Positions 1-9,719 are shown, counted from the stretch's first letter. The stretch is DNA of 32,850 nt from Mesotaenium endlicherianum (GCA_009602735.1 WELA01005293.1:229923-262772); one strand, 5' to 3'. Notes: generated from the letters alone by a model not told the origin. Program-made: numbers and translations.

Positions 1-1296
1 GGACACATAGTGGGAGCTGAAGGAGTCAAGGTGGAGCAGAAGAAGGTGCAAGCAGTCAGAGATTGGCCGGTACCTGCTGATATTCATCAACTCAGGAGTT
101 TCCTCGGCATGGCGAATTATTATCGACGTTTCATTGAAGGATTTGCCAAGGTGTGTGCACCGCTGACGGACATGTTGAAGAAGCAGGAGAAGTGGCTATG
201 GGGTGACAAGGAGCAGCAAGCTTTTGAGAAGATTAAGGAGCTGTTGACACAGGCATCTGTGTTGGCAATTGCCAGTCCAGAGCTTCCTTTCACCATCATC
301 ACGGACGCATCAAACTTTGCAGTGGGAGCCATTCTTCTCCAGGACCAAGGCAAAGGATTGCAACCTGTGGCATATGAGAGCAGGAAGTTGAGTCTTGCTG
401 AGCAAAACTATGCAGCACACGAGGGGGAGATGTTGGCTATTATCTAGGCTTCGAGGATTTGGCGATGTTATGTGGACGGCCGGAAGGTGTTCATAAAGAC
501 CGACCACAAGTTTATGACGCAGCCAACATTGACACCAAGACAGGCAAGGTGGATGGAGTTTCTGCAACAGTCGACTACAAGATTGAGTACTTACCTGGGA
601 AGATCAACCCTGCAGACGCTTTATCTAGGAGGTGTGACCTTGCAGCTGTCTCAGTCATCAGGAAGAATATGGACTTCAAGGAGAAGCTTCAAAGATTTTA
701 TGAGGAGGACCCAGAGTTTGCTGATGGTGGAACAGCTAAATCCAACATGAGTATGCAGAAGAAGGACGGCATATGGTATAATGGTGATTCTAACGGAGTG
801 GTGGTACCTAACATTAAGGAGCTACGAGACTTACTACTTGCGGAGCATCATGACTGCTTATATGCTGGACACTTTGGAAGCGAGAAGACGGCAAGCGTGC
901 TGAAACAAGAATACTATCGGAGAAAAATGGACAAGGACATCGAGGAGTGGATCACGATTTGTGATGCGTGCCAAACAAACCAGACACCAAATCAAAAGAA
1001 GGGAGGTACATTGCAGCCCCTGCCTATTCCAGAGTATCCTTGGGAGCAGAATGCTTTGGACTTCATCACGTCGTTACCAGTGAGTGGTCAAGGAAAAGAT
1101 GCAATTTGGGTTGTATCTGATAGACTCAGCAAGATGGCTCACTTCATTCCCATGAAGGGGAGTTGTACGGCAACAGATGTGGCACGGCTATTCTTTGATC
1201 ATATTTTCAGGCTACATGGGTTGCCGAAGGTGACTGTTTCAGATCGGGATTCAAGGTTTACTAGCAACTTCTGGCGGTCATTGTTTACTTTGATGG
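1..1296 (+). pseudogene. Element A, first part: Ty3/gypsy pol (end of RT, RNase H, integrase), broken
   Basis: This is the middle of a Ty3/gypsy polyprotein, open at the left edge of the window. The reading starts in the C-terminal part of reverse transcriptase ([14 protein letters not shown] at about 91-135). RNase H follows (TDASNFAVGAILL near 301, TDHK near 500), then PGKINPADALSRR near 596, the integrase zinc-binding region (CDACQTNQ near 961) and the integrase core (DFITSLP near 1059, VSDRDSRF near 1237 with the second catalytic Asp at 1242). A TAG stop at 445-447 and a frameshift near 573 break RNase H. The integrase stops abruptly at 1296, where LTR1 of element B begins; it resumes at 10395. 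Comparison with copy D shows that 226 bp of integrase, including the catalytic Glu, are missing. The chromodomain at 11256 belongs to the same element, so this is a chromovirus-type pol. It is not a working gene. Confidence 0.93.
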
Positions 1297-2017
1297 TGTA
1301 ATGAATCAGTATATTGGTTGACATGATATTCATTTGAATAATATAGATAAATGAGTTCAGCCTGCTGAACTCTAGTTAATGATAAGTCTGCTGGACTTTA
1401 TATTTAATATCACTTTAATGACTCGGCCGGAAGTAGCAGGCTGATGTCACCTTAAGTCGGCTTGCTGACACATTCTTTGACAGCCAGCTGACTTCCGTAC
1501 TCGGTAGCAGCGAACTGCCTCGATATGCATCTAAGTGTGGTATGCTAGATGAATGGCCAGATGACATCCCTATGATGGATGGCGATTCGGGATGATGGGA
1601 GATGGCGGTGGATTTGGTTAACCGAGGTCCTACCAACGTGGTTAACTCCCGGGTAGGCGGTGCCATCGCACTGGCCGTTGAACAGTAAAGTCATTCCATG
1701 TTAATATGCTAGGCATTGCTCTCGAGTTCGGCATTCGGAAACGAGGCCAACTCTCTTGTACAGTTTACTGAGAGAAATCTGAATCCAAGGCGAGAAGCCA
1801 TTGATACGCACTGTCCTCTAACCTTGCTTATGTATGAGTTTACTGATTTGCATTATTGATGCTAGATTACTCGCATTTGACTTACGAGTATTATTCAATG
1901 CTAGTGTGTTGTCCTTTGCCGTTTAACCAGTTAACGAAAAATACCATGAAGATTACTTGCTGATATAAAGATCTTAATTAATTGTTAATCGTCTATTTGG
2001 TAAGTCGATTCATTTCA
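1297..2017 (+). repeat. LTR1: 5' LTR of element B (family 2)
   Basis: This 721-bp long terminal repeat begins TGTAATGAATC and ends GATTCATTTCA, so it has TG...CA ends and an imperfect 11-bp terminal inverted repeat. It matches 7646-8365 along its whole length, closely from about 1466 onward and less well in the first 170 bp. It matches 16420-17153 in reverse. A TATA-like GATATAAAG lies near 1960, about 55 bp before the 3' end, which is a plausible promoter position. A primer-binding site follows at 2019. The left flank is element A's integrase. Confidence 0.92.
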
Positions 2018-2018
2018 G

Positions 2019-2030
2019 TGGTATCGGAGC
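2019..2030 (+). promoter_or_regulatory. Primer-binding site of element B
   Basis: TGGTATCGGAGC lies one base after the LTR end. It differs at one position from the TGGTATCAGAGC complement of the initiator methionine tRNA 3' end, the usual primer for plant LTR elements. Its position fixes LTR1 as a 5' LTR and the element as plus-strand. Confidence 0.85.
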
Positions 2031-2051
2031 AGTTATCACAGTCTTCTTTGT

Positions 2052-3530
2052 ATGGTAAGGACAAGGTCTCAAACTAGCAACTCCCGAGACATGGAGAACC
2101 AGGATAACGAGAATGTCGAAAACCAGGCGGAAAGCCATGTAGCGGGAAACCGTACCTATTCGGAAGCAGTAGCGGATACTGCAGCTAGGGAGGCTGCAGA
2201 TGAGGCAGCTGCTATTGCCTCAGTCGCAGCTCAGCAAGCTGAGGAGGAGATAGCCAGACTAGAAGCTGAACAAGTAGCAAAGGCCGCTGAAGATATACAA
2301 AGGAGGGAAGGACAGCCAGCTGACGAGCGCACTGTTGAAGAACTTATGGCATCAAGGGCCAATGTTCTGAACCCACCTCCTGCCGTACAACTCAATGTAC
2401 CCCTAGGTCAAATACGTGACCGGCTGAATGCGGCAGGAATTGCTGCTGCAGGAGCAAGAGGGATTGTTGAGGACACTACTCAGCGAGTAGATGCCAATGC
2501 TGCTGCTGCATTTGCTAATCTACCACCCCAAAATGTAGACTTGGGAGCATTGTTCGTTCAGATGCAGTCGCAAATGGCGACCATGTATCAGTCCCAGCAG
2601 GAGGACAAAAGAATCATAATGTCCCTACTCCGGGACAGAGACCAACTGGGGTCTCACACCACTAGTGGTGGTGGCCGAGGGCCTAGTAAGCCCAAGCCGA
2701 AACCTCCCCAGGACTATGATCCTGAGGGAAACAGAAAATATTACCTGATCAAGTTTCTCGCGGATGTTGAGCAGTGGCTGGAGAACTACCCAGAACTGCA
2801 AGATTACGAGAAGGTCAGGCACACCGGTGCGCTACTGAAAGGCAGTGCCGCAGACTGGTGGCTTTACTGGAAGGAAGAGCGTAAGGCTCGGCAACTCGGT
2901 GACCCTACGTGGGTAGAGTTTGTCGAGAAGTTGCATGAGAAGTTTGATGTCATCAACCAGCAGGAGAAAGCTATCTATGCGATGATCTCCCTGACACTGA
3001 AGCAGACCACTTCAGTTGCTGAGTTTGCTCAAAAGTTCCAAGAGAACATGATGAAGCAGCCTGATTTGCCAGAACGGTATAGGATAGCATACTTCAGGTA
3101 TGGCTTGAAATCCGAGGTCTCTGGTCATTTTGCTGAGAAAAAGTATGAGAAACTGGCTGACTTGATCCAGGATGCTGACGCCTGGGATCAGCAGCAGTTC
3201 AATCACAAGCGCCAGAGTAACGCTTTGGTGTCTAAGATTGTCAAAAAGCCCCACGGTTCCTACAATGCAGTTGAAGGAGACCAGGCTGAGGATAATCAGG
3301 GTGATGAATATGAGTATGAGTACAATGCTATTCAGTCTAGAGGTAGAGGTGGTCCCTCTCGAGGTGGCTATGGAAGGGGTGGTGGTAGGACTAAGCCGAG
3401 ACCAGCCTCAGCAAAATCTACTTGCTACCATTGTCAGCAGAAAGGCCACTACAGAGAACAGTGTCCGGTCAAGCACCTGCCTAAGGTCGAGAGAAAAGAC
3501 CAGCCTTTAAAAGACAGCAACAGTCAGTAA
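2052..3530 (+). CDS. gag: Element B Gag polyprotein, intact frame (492 aa)
   Basis: This is the capsid/nucleocapsid protein of a Ty3/gypsy element. The frame opens 22 bp after the primer-binding site with MVRTRSQTSN, a start shared with copies C and G. Residues about 40-90 are Ala/Glu-rich and probably helical. The central part (about residues 220-400) resembles retrotransposon Gag capsid, with KYYLIKFLADVEQWLENYP and LLKGSAADWWLYWKEE. An RGRGG-rich stretch follows, then one CCHC zinc knuckle (CYHCQQKGHYREQC, near residues 460-475). The stop at 3528-3530 lies inside a hairpin downstream of a slippery heptamer, so Pro-Pol was probably made by -1 frameshifting. It is the only long undamaged frame of the retroelement nest. 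The start is chosen from the conserved N-terminus and its place after the PBS. Confidence 0.9.
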   Translation: MVRTRSQTSNSRDMENQDNENVENQAESHVAGNRTYSEAVADTAAREAADEAAAIASVAAQQAEEEIARLEAEQVAKAAEDIQRREGQPADERTVEELMASRANVLNPPPAVQLNVPLGQIRDRLNAAGIAAAGARGIVEDTTQRVDANAAAAFANLPPQNVDLGALFVQMQSQMATMYQSQQEDKRIIMSLLRDRDQLGSHTTSGGGRGPSKPKPKPPQDYDPEGNRKYYLIKFLADVEQWLENYPELQDYEKVRHTGALLKGSAADWWLYWKEERKARQLGDPTWVEFVEKLHEKFDVINQQEKAIYAMISLTLKQTTSVAEFAQKFQENMMKQPDLPERYRIAYFRYGLKSEVSGHFAEKKYEKLADLIQDADAWDQQQFNHKRQSNALVSKIVKKPHGSYNAVEGDQAEDNQGDEYEYEYNAIQSRGRGGPSRGGYGRGGGRTKPRPASAKSTCYHCQQKGHYREQCPVKHLPKVERKDQPLKDSNSQ

Positions 3531-4368
3531 TCCAGTCTACTGACTGTGAGGATGCTAGAGATAGTGAGTCGTCACTAGCTGCCCTCGTAGCAGGTATTAT
3601 GGGTCCTGCTGAACTGGATTCACTATGCATGCCTGACAACCAGATAAAGGAGACCATCAGCAATATAGACGTCCAGAGAGTGCACACTCTGGATGCTCTT
3701 GTTCCACCTGATGTCCAACATTTCTTTGCTACGTCAGGAGAACAATGCGAAAGTCAGGAAAAGACAGTCCCCCCTATCCTACTGCATTGCATGATTGCAG
3801 GTAGGAAGGTGAGGGCATTTGTTGACGGAGGGGCGTCACATACTTTTATCCACAAGGACTTAGTTAAGCGGCTAAGGCTGCCTACTGTCACCCAAGGGAA
3901 TAGAAAAATATTCCTTGGAGATGCCTCAAGTATCCCGGGAGGAGTTATAACCAAGCCTATTGAGGTCCAGTTAGGTTCTGGCATTGCAGTTCTAACTGAA
4001 ACGCTTACATTTGAGGTACTCAACACTGGCTTTTATGATCTCGTGCTAGGCAGGTCCTGGCTTAATAGACATCAAGCTGAAGTGTGTTGGAGCAGAGGTA
4101 CAGTTAAAGTGAGAGGAGCCAGTGATGGGCAGACTGACTTGGCACCCACCAGTGCTCTTCCTCTTGTCCTGTGTGGATGGCAAATGAAGGAAAAGAAGAG
4201 GCTTCCAGAAGGATGCAAGTTGCTGAATGCAATGGAGTTCGTCAAAAGCTGGAACCAGAAGGAAGACAGAATGTTCTGTCTGCTACTAAGAGAGGTACCT
4301 CCTCAACCTGAAGAAGTGGTTGAGAAAAAGGTAAGCCCTCCGGAGCACCCTACTGCTGCAAAATTGTT
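3485..4368 (+). pseudogene. Element B protease region of pol
   Basis: This frame is -1 to gag and open from just after a TAA at 3482-3484; it overlaps the end of gag and would be entered by frameshifting at 3506. It encodes the retroviral-type aspartic protease. The active-site stretch reads FVDGGASHTFI, with the catalytic Asp at 3824-3826 and Gly where Ser or Thr is usual. The C-terminal ILGRSWL-type strand appears as LVLGRSWLNRHQ near 4044. A linker runs to the reverse transcriptase. Near 4369 the frame is lost by a one-base lesion: the RT N-terminus ([12 protein letters not shown]) continues one frame back, while the protease frame runs out at 4426. A second programmed shift seems unlikely, because I see no slippery site there. 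Confidence 0.85.
3506..3546 (+). promoter_or_regulatory. Programmed -1 ribosomal frameshift signal at the gag/pro junction of element B
   Basis: In the gag frame the codons read cct-tta-aaa, giving the heptamer T_TTA_AAA at 3506-3512, which fits the X_XXY_YYZ slippery rule. After an 8-nt spacer a perfect 9-bp hairpin follows: CAGTCAGTA (3521-3529), loop ATCCAGTC, TACTGACTG (3538-3546). The gag stop lies across the end of the first arm. The protease frame is exactly -1 to gag and is open across the heptamer. The same arrangement occurs in copy C at 9679-9719. Slippage is inferred, not shown. Confidence 0.82.
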
Positions 4369-5340
4369 GCTCAGTACACGGATGTATTTAATATGCCTCC
4401 AGGACTACCCCCTAAGAGGGAAGTAGATCATAGGATTGATTTATTACGTGGGAGTCAGCCACCTTGGCAACGCACGTATGGCTTGTCTTATGTGCAGAGC
4501 GAGGAGCTGAAAACACAGATTGCAGAGCCTGAGGAAAATGGTTATATTTCTCCCAGTAAATCACCTTACGGTGCACCCATCCTATTTGTAAGGAAAAAGG
4601 ATGGCAGTATGCGGATGTGTGTGGATTACAGAGCCCTAAACAGAATTATAGTAAAGAACAAGTATGCTTTACCCAGGATCGAGGACTTGCTTGATACCCT
4701 GTCTGGTGCTAAGGTGTTCAGTAAGATAGATCTCAAGAGTGGTTATCATCAAATCAGAATTGCTGAAGGGGATGAACACAAGACTGCCTTCCGCACACGC
4801 TATGGACACTATGAGTTCAACGTGATGCCATTTGGACTGACTAATGCTCCTGCTACCTTCATGGGTGCTATGAATGACATTTTCAGACTCTATTTGGATA
4901 AGTTTGTGCAAGTTTTCCTGGATGATATTTTAATTTTCTGTAAAGATGAAGCTCAGCACACTCAACATTTAAGAACTGTCCTGGACACTCTGCGGAAAAA
5001 TCACTTATATGCTAAAATGAGCAAGTGTGATTTCTTTAAGGAAAGTATTGAATTCTTAGGCCACGTTGTCAGAAAAGAGGGCATCAGTGTGGATCCTAAG
5101 AAAGTCCAGACCATAAGGGACTGGCCAGTACCACAGTCTGTCTCTGAAGTTAGATCCTTCCTCGGGTTGGCTAACTACTATAGGAGATTTATTGAGAATT
5201 ATTCCACAAAGGCCAGTAAACTGACTGACCTTACTAAGAAAGACATAGGGTATGTGTGGGAGGAAGAGCAGCAGGCTGCCTTCCAGACCCTTAAAGATGC
5301 CCTTTGTTCTGCCCCAGTGCTAGCCGTGTATGACCCCAGC
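4369..5340 (+). pseudogene. Element B reverse transcriptase
   Basis: This is a Ty3/gypsy reverse transcriptase. In order it shows the N-terminal [36 protein letters not shown] near 4570-4630, [15 protein letters not shown] near 4718, [12 protein letters not shown] near 4826, and the catalytic box VFLDDILIF with the Asp pair at 4921-4926. [17 protein letters not shown] follows near 5152. The catalytic residues are kept. A frameshift near 5335-5345 separates it from RNase H, which continues one frame away. The sequence is clearly a different family from element A's pol, sharing only general Ty3/gypsy motifs. Confidence 0.92.
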
Positions 5341-6319
5341 TGTGCAGGTTGTTACTGATGCCTCTGACTTTGCCATGGGTGCTATTTTGTTGCAGCCTGC
5401 TGACAAAACCACCAAGGATAGTAAGGTACGGCAGGAGTGGCATCCTGTGTTGTATGAGTCTATGAAATTTAATCCAGCGGAGATTAATTACTCAGTGCAT
5501 GATAAAGAGCTGCTAGCTATCATTCATGTACTCAAACAGTGGAGAGCATACTTACATGGTAAAGCTAAATACCATTTGAAGGTAATTACAGATCATCTAG
5601 CTCTGACTCACTTTCAGAAGAAGTCCAAGCTGTCGAGGAGGATGAACCGCTGGAGCCAGATGCTGGAGCAGTTCCAAGTCCAGATCGACTACAAACCAGG
5701 GAAGTTGAATCCTGCTGATGCACTCTCTAGAAGACCTGACTTGCACGAAAGGAACTTTAGTCAGCAANGGAACTTCAGCCAGCATAATGTAGATAAAGTC
5801 CTGGGAGCACTCACTTCACTAAAGGTGATAAAGTCCTTCCTAGAACAACTTAGGAAAGCCTACCTTTTTGACCCAACATTTGAGCCCAGCCCCACTACTG
5901 GTGTGTATCGTGCTACTGCACTCGGGTATAAGCTTAAGGGAGGGGTCTGGGTGACTGAAATCGCTTCAGGCAGGCTGAAGCTGGTCATTCCTAATAACTT
6001 GGAAATAAGGTCTCTCTTACTGAGTCAAGCGCATGACAGTCTCCTGGGTGGACATTTGGGGCAGGCCAAAACTGTTGGCAAAGTGGCAAAACATTATCAT
6101 TGGGAGGGATTACCCCGGGAAGTCTTGAAATATGTCAAGTCCTGTGACCAGTGTCAGCGAAATAAGTCTCGGCACACACCACCCGGAGGTCTCTTGTAAC
6201 CACTGCCCATCCCAGCTGGACGCTGGGAAACTATAACCATGGACTGGATGGTCTCACTACCAAGAACTGCCAATGGGCATGATTCAATACTGGTAGTTGT
6301 GGATAAACTGACAAAAATG
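5341..6319 (+). pseudogene. Element B RNase H and truncated integrase
   Basis: RNase H shows [15 protein letters not shown] near 5347, DKELLAIIH near 5503 and VITDHLAL near 5584, so its Asp/Glu/Asp set is present. KPGKLNPADALSRRPD follows near 5694. The integrase zinc-binding domain reads HDSLLGGHLG near 6033 and CDQCQRNK near 6142 (HHCC type). A TAA at 6197-6199 interrupts [12 protein letters not shown], probably a former CAA. The core begins with MDWMVSLP (first catalytic Asp) and VVVDKLTKM, then ends at 6319, where unrelated sequence starts. The rest of the catalytic core and the C-terminal domain are missing, so the copy could not integrate by itself. An N at 5768 lies between two near-identical 17-bp stretches. 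Confidence 0.9.
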
Positions 6320-7370
6320 GACGGAAAAGCTGCAGAGGAGGCCAAGAAAGCAGAGGAGGAGAGGCAAGCTGAAGAGAAGCGGAAGCAGCAGGCTGAAGAA
6401 GAAGAAGAGAGGAGAATCAGCAGCTACCGCTACATTGTGCTGGGCAAGGGCTTGGATTTACTGGAGGAGGCCTTCAAGTATGCCCAGAGAAGTCGCAGTG
6501 AGTCGCAAAAGGAAATCCTCCAGAGGGAAGGGGAGACATCCGAAAACTTTGACAAGTATATAGAGGTCAGCACAGGGCTCCTCCTCTACCACGATTACGC
6601 CAGGATGGTAGGATATACAATCGGAGAGGCCAAGGCAATGGCCTAGGTGAACGAAGCAGGAGCTGTCTCGGTTTCCTGTTATCTGGGGGGCAGATAGGGT
6701 CATCAGGATGATCCCCATGGACGCGGACAGCTTCAAGGACTCAACACCCCATAACAGGTTCAAGGCCATGTACAACGAGGTGGAGAGGAGGAGCTAGGAA
6801 TTCATGGCCAGGGAATCCAATCAGCTAGACTTTGCAGGGCACTGGTACACTTGTACTCTTAAAAGGACAGACCCTGCCTTCTTCCAAAAGCCCACCGATT
6901 GGCGGTGGATGACCATCAACATGAGGGACCAGCACAATGACAGGGCGACGGTCGAGGATTTCCTGACAGACCTAAAGGGGAACATAGTATTGCCCCCTCA
7001 CATTGCGGCTTGGGACCCAAGATTGGATGGAGTCAGAGACTGCATGAGCCAAGAGATGCAGGGGGAATGAAGCAGGGCCCGAGAGTCATTCTCAAAAGGG
7101 AAGCACGCTCATGCCAAATGGGCAAGGAAGCAGGGGGAAAAGGACCTCTATGTGGTCCAGACTCAGCAGCCTCCACCAGCACCCAAAAGGGGAAGGTCAG
7201 TAGGATATTCTTTTTCTCGGGAAGAGCTGGAGCAGCTGACAGAAGAGACCCCAAAAGTCTCAAAGGAACCCGGGGACGGAGAGGAGGAGGAGTCAGAGGA
7301 AGACGAGGAGGAAGGCGAGGAGGAGGACACTAGCCCCGCCGTGATCCTGACGCCTGCCACATCCCCATAG
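6320..7370 (+). pseudogene. Unrecognised degraded reading frame in place of element B's integrase
   Basis: I do not recognise this protein. It begins in frame with the broken integrase as an Ala/Glu/Lys-rich stretch ([20 protein letters not shown]), probably coiled coil. A conserved-looking region follows with [55 protein letters not shown] and LKGNIVLPPHIAAWDPRLDG. The end is a Pro-rich linker and a long acidic run near 7280-7330. One frameshift lies at about 6650-6680. Stops at 6644-6646 (TAG), 6795-6797 (TAG) and 7068-7070 (TGA) each fall where one G-to-A change from TGG would restore the frame, so this looks like a once-continuous protein of some 350 residues. It may be a Gag-like protein of another element or a captured host gene; the sequence does not decide. 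Confidence 0.6.
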
Positions 7371-7610
7371 TTTGAGAGCTGCCCAGGAGAAGGCTGCCTC
7401 CCTTCAATTTCAGGCTGTGCAGGAGGAAACAGCCCAGTTACTGCGTTCTCCGCGGGGTCCTTACACGGAACCTCCCTCTCTGACAGGCTTCCGAAGACCC
7501 CAAGACAGGAGGAGGTCTGGCTCCCCTGAGTATAGGGCCTCAGGGACATCTCCCTCCTAATGGCAGTAGGCTGGGGACGGAAGGGACAGCACGCTGTTAT
7601 TAGTGTTAGT
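7371..7610 (+). other. Tail of the foreign segment, no gene seen
   Basis: The sequence downstream of the acidic frame has only short scrambled reading frames. It connects the foreign segment to element B's 3' end. The exact point where element B sequence resumes cannot be placed. Confidence 0.4.
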
Positions 7611-7627
7611 GTTGTCGAGGCGACAAC
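7611..7627 (+). other. Perfect 7-bp hairpin next to the 3' LTR of element B
   Basis: GTTGTCG, AGG, CGACAAC forms a perfect 7-bp stem with a 3-nt loop, about 20 bp before LTR2. GTCGAGG-CGACAAC-like sequence is common at the 3' end of gypsy pol, so it may simply be the last codons of pol. Confidence 0.5.
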
Positions 7628-7633
7628 ATGATA

Positions 7634-7645
7634 AGTTGGAGGGAT
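7634..7645 (+). promoter_or_regulatory. Polypurine tract before LTR2
   Basis: AGTTGGAGGGAT directly precedes the TG of LTR2. A purine-rich run in this place primes plus-strand DNA synthesis in LTR elements. It is short and interrupted by two or three T residues. Confidence 0.6.
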
Positions 7646-8365
7646 TGTAATGAATCAGTATATTAGTGGATATAATATTCATTTAAATATAATAGTTAAT
7701 TAAGTTCAGCCTGCTGAACTTTAGTTAATAGTCAGTCTGCTGGACTTTACATAATTATCAGTTTAATGACTCGGCCGAAAGCAGCAGGCTGAAGTCAACT
7801 TAAGTCAGCTTGCTGACACATTCTTTGACAGCCAGCTGACTTCCGTACTCGGTAGCAGCGAACTGCCTTGATATGCATCTAAGTGCGATATGCTAGATGA
7901 ATGGCCAGATGACATCCCTATGATGGATGGCGATTCGGGATGATGGGAGATGGCGGTGGATTTGGTTAACCGAGGTCCTACCAACGTGGTTAACTCCCGG
8001 GTAGGCGGTGCCATCGCACTGGCCGTTGAACAGTGAACTCATTCCATGTACATATGCTAGGCATTGCTCTCGAGTTCGGCATTCGAAAACGAGGCCAACT
8101 CTCTTGTACAACTGACTGAGAGAGATCTGAATCCAAGGCGAGAAGCCATTGATACGCACTGTCTTCTAACCTTGCTTATGTATGAGTTTACTGATTTGCA
8201 TTATTGATGCTGGTTTACTCGCATTTGACTTACGAGTATTATTCACTGCTAGAGTGTTGTCCTTTGCCGTTTAACCAATTAACGGAAAATACCATGAAGA
8301 TTACTTGCTGATATAAAGATCTTAATTAATTGTTAATCGCCTATTTGGTAAGTCGATTCATTTCA
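7646..8365 (+). repeat. LTR2: shared LTR between elements B and C
   Basis: This 720-bp LTR has the same TGTAATGAATC start and GATTCATTTCA end as LTR1. It is preceded by a polypurine tract (so it acts as the 3' LTR of B) and followed by a primer-binding site and gag (so it acts as the 5' LTR of C). It differs from LTR1 mainly in its first 170 bp. A single LTR shared by two internal regions is the usual product of recombination between LTRs of neighbouring elements. Confidence 0.92.
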
Positions 8366-8366
8366 G

Positions 8367-8378
8367 TGGTATCGGAGC
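8367..8378 (+). promoter_or_regulatory. Primer-binding site of element C
   Basis: TGGTATCGGAGC lies one base after LTR2 and is identical to the site of element B, so the sequence that follows is a second internal region. Confidence 0.83.
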
Positions 8379-8399
8379 AGTTATCACAGTCTTCTTTGT

Positions 8400-9704
8400 A
8401 TGGTAAGGACAAGGTCTCAAACTAGCAACTCCCGAGACATGGAGAACCAGGATAACGAGAATGTCAGAAACCAGGCGGAAAGCCATGTACCGGGAACCCG
8501 TACCTATTCTGAAGCAGTAGCAGATACTGCAGCAAGAGAGGCTGTAGATGAGGCAGCTGCTATTGCCGCAGTCGCAACACAGCAAGCTGAGGAGGAGAGA
8601 GCCAGATTAGAAGCTGAACAAATAGCAAAGGCCGCTGAAGATACACAAAGGAGGGAAGGACAGCCAGCTGACGAGCGCATTGTTGAAGAACTTATGGCAT
8701 CAAGGGCCAATGTTCTGAACCCACCTCCTGCTGTACAACTCAATGTACCCCTAGGTCAAATACGTGACCGGCTGAATGCGGCAGGAATTGCTGCTGCAGG
8801 AGCGAGAGGGATTGTTGAGGACACGACTCAGCGAGTAGATGCCAATGCTGCTGCTGCATTTGCTAATCTACCACCCCAGTGTGTAAACTTGGGAGCATTG
8901 TTCGTTCAGATGCAGTCGCAAATGGCGACCATGTATCAGTCCCAGCGGTAGGACAAAAGAATCATAATGTCCCTACTGCGGGACAGAGACCAACTGGGGT
9001 CTCAAACCACTAGTGGTGGTGGCCGAGGGCCTAGTAAGCCCAAGCCGAAACCTCCCCAGGAATATGATCCTGAGGGAAACAGAAAATATTACCTGATCAA
9101 GTTTCTCGCGGATGTTGAGCAGTGGCTGGAGAACTACCCAGAACTGCAAGATCACGAGAAGGTCAGGCACACCGGTGCGCTACTGAAAGGCAGTGCCGCA
9201 GACTGGTGGCTTTAATGGAAAGGAGAGCGTAAGGCTCAGCAACTCGGTGACTCTACGTGGGTAGAGTTTGTCGAGAAGTTGCATGAGAAGTTTGATGTCA
9301 TTTCGCTGAGAAAAAGTATGACAAACTGGCTGACTTGATCCAGGATGCTGACGCCTGGGATCAGCAGCAGTTCAATCACAAGCGCCAGAGTAATGCTTTG
9401 GTGTCTAAGATTATCAAAAAGCCCCACGGTTCCTACAATGCAATTGAAGGAGACCAGGCTGAGGATAATCAGGGTGATGAATATGACAATGAGTACACTG
9501 CTAATCAGACTAGAGGAAGAGGTGGTTCCTCTCGAGGCGGCTATGGAAGGGGTGGTGGTGGGACTAAGCCGAGACCAGCCTCAGCAAAATCCACTTGCTA
9601 CCATTGTCAGCAGAAAGGCCACTACAGAGAACAGTGTCCAGTCAAACACCTGCCCAAGGTCGAGAGAAAAGACCAGCCTTTAAAAGACAGCAACAGTCAG
9701 TAAT
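8400..9704 (+). pseudogene. Element C gag, broken
   Basis: This is a close copy of element B's gag with the same MVRTRSQTSN start. It is inactivated by TAG at 8949-8951 (after MATMYQSQR), TAA at 9213-9215 (B has TAC in ADWWLYW) and a 175-bp deletion at 9297-9301. The deletion joins two GTCAT pentamers that are 175 bp apart in B (2949-2953 and 3124-3128), and it also shifts the frame. After the deletion the zinc knuckle CYHCQQKGHYREQC is intact near 9594-9635, and the frame ends at the same TAA as in B. Confidence 0.92.
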
Positions 9705-9719
9705 CCAGTCTACTGACTG
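9679..9719 (+). promoter_or_regulatory. Frameshift signal of element C (second copy)
   Basis: TTTAAAA (9679-9685), an 8-nt spacer and the hairpin CAGTCAGTA / TACTGACTG (9694-9702, 9711-9719) match the element B signal in every base. The flanking sequence has several substitutions between the copies. Confidence 0.75.

Noticed and set aside
1415..1666. Minus-strand frame MAPPTRELTTLVGPRL..., repeated at 7805-8014
   Set aside because: It lies inside LTR1 and LTR2; its conservation is that of the LTR, and it is not kept open in LTR4.
2625..2822. Antisense frame inside gag, repeated at 8973-9170
   Set aside because: It mirrors the codons of the conserved capsid region and has no sign of independent coding.
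4330..4430. A second programmed frameshift between protease and reverse transcriptase of element B
   Set aside because: No slippery heptamer or stem was found and the element has other one-base lesions, so a mutation is simpler.
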